Below are positions 5,249 to 5,615 of a stretch of 5,615 nt of DNA, in pieces. Below the pieces are notes generated by a model. The model made no database searches. It was not told the origin of the DNA and saw only the letters and a list, made by a program, of their open reading frames with translations. The translations under genes and the position numbers were made by a program. The stretch's first letter is position 1. Every line of letters starts with the position of its first letter. Source of the DNA: an uncultured Pseudomonadota bacterium (GTDB taxonomy: Bacteria > Pseudomonadota > Gammaproteobacteria > Burkholderiales > SG8-39); the NCBI GenBank assembly GCA_903864555.1, contig CAIPGJ010000469.1:1-5615 (forward strand), in the 5' to 3' direction.

Positions 5249-5615
5249 ATGCTCATGATTGTGATTGGCATCATCACCATCGCCCTGGTCGCCTTGCTCG
5301 CCACCGCTGCGATGCGCCCGGACCATTTCCGCATCGAGCGCAGCACGCGCGTGGCGGCAGCACCGGGCCAGGCCTACGCGCTGATCAATGATTTCCGCCA
5401 CTGGCCGCAATGGTCACCGTGGGAGAACAAGGACCCGGCCATGAAGAAGACGCTGAGCGGCGCTGCCGCTGGTCGTGGCGCCATCTACGAATGGGAAGGC
5501 AACAACCAGGTCGGCAAAGGTCGCATGGAGATCAGCGACAGCGCCCCCGATGCGCGCGTGCTGATCAAACTGGATTTCTACAAGCCCTTCGAGGCACACA
5601 ACACCACTGAGTTCA
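5249..5615 (+). CDS. membrane-anchored SRPBCC (polyketide cyclase-like) protein, 5' part (runs off right edge)
   Basis: The first 122 residues are visible and no stop is reached. Residues 1-22 (MLMIVIGIITIALVALLATA then AM) are a single hydrophobic helix, an anchor or uncleaved signal. A START-like SRPBCC fold follows: strand FRIERSTRVAAAPGQAYALI, then the characteristic INDFRHWPQWSPW (46-58), KDPAMKKTLSG (61-71), and strands AIYEWEGNNQVGKGRMEI (78-95) and VLIKLDFYKPFEAHNTTEF (104-122). The pattern of WPxWSPW, DPAMK and the YEWEGN strand matches the polyketide-cyclase/dehydrase-like SRPBCC group, which binds hydrophobic ligands in a cavity; individual members are mostly uncharacterised. The ATG at 5249 has AGGA 8 nt upstream. 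An in-frame ATG at 5216 would add 11 polar residues before the helix and is less likely. Confidence 0.85.
   Translation, partial: MLMIVIGIITIALVALLATAAMRPDHFRIERSTRVAAAPGQAYALINDFRHWPQWSPWENKDPAMKKTLSGAAAGRGAIYEWEGNNQVGKGRMEISDSAPDARVLIKLDFYKPFEAHNTTEF

Noticed and set aside
4504..5391. A 295-codon plus-strand frame antisense to the MFS gene and overlapping the SRPBCC start
   Set aside because: The His/Gln/Arg-rich product is typical of an antisense shadow; it conflicts with the well-supported SRPBCC frame from 5249.

Overview
The window is GC-rich and densely coded. It looks like chromosomal DNA of a betaproteobacterium, most likely Burkholderiales. The main clue is two Bug/TctC-type periplasmic solute-binding proteins, a family greatly expanded in that group; the other gene families fit but are less specific. 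I see no mobile element, tRNA, rRNA or CRISPR array. Species cannot be named from this sequence.

Left third (1-2126), minus strand: a probable operon read right to left. It holds a complete Bug solute-binding protein (1068-2090), a TauD/TfdA-type Fe(II)/2-oxoglutarate dioxygenase (156-998), and the first 32 codons of a second Bug protein that leaves the window at base 1. The dioxygenase is sandwiched between two binding proteins. This suggests capture and oxidative attack of one organic acid or sulfonate-like compound, but the substrate cannot be read from sequence and no TctA/TctB membrane genes are visible.

Middle (2161-2924), minus strand: a UPF0016/GDT1 (TMEM165-like, MneA-type) manganese exporter with two E-x-G-D-K-T motifs. 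Its leader carries a strong match to the yybP-ykoY manganese riboswitch: the GGGGAGTAGC element at the 5' end, CAAGACCTTT at the 3' end, and stacked hairpins between. An extended -10 promoter (TGTTATGAT) sits just upstream and a putative expression-platform hairpin just downstream. The unit reads as a self-contained Mn-sensing and Mn-export module, and is the most informative find here.

Right part (3041-5615): a plus-strand exported alpha/beta hydrolase is followed, tail to tail across 23 bp, by a minus-strand 12-helix MFS transporter. The 23-bp gap holds an inverted repeat. Divergent from the MFS gene, the plus-strand start of a membrane-anchored SRPBCC (polyketide-cyclase-like) protein runs off the right edge. 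No gap between genes exceeds about 320 bases, and the largest (2740-3055) is mostly filled by the riboswitch leader.
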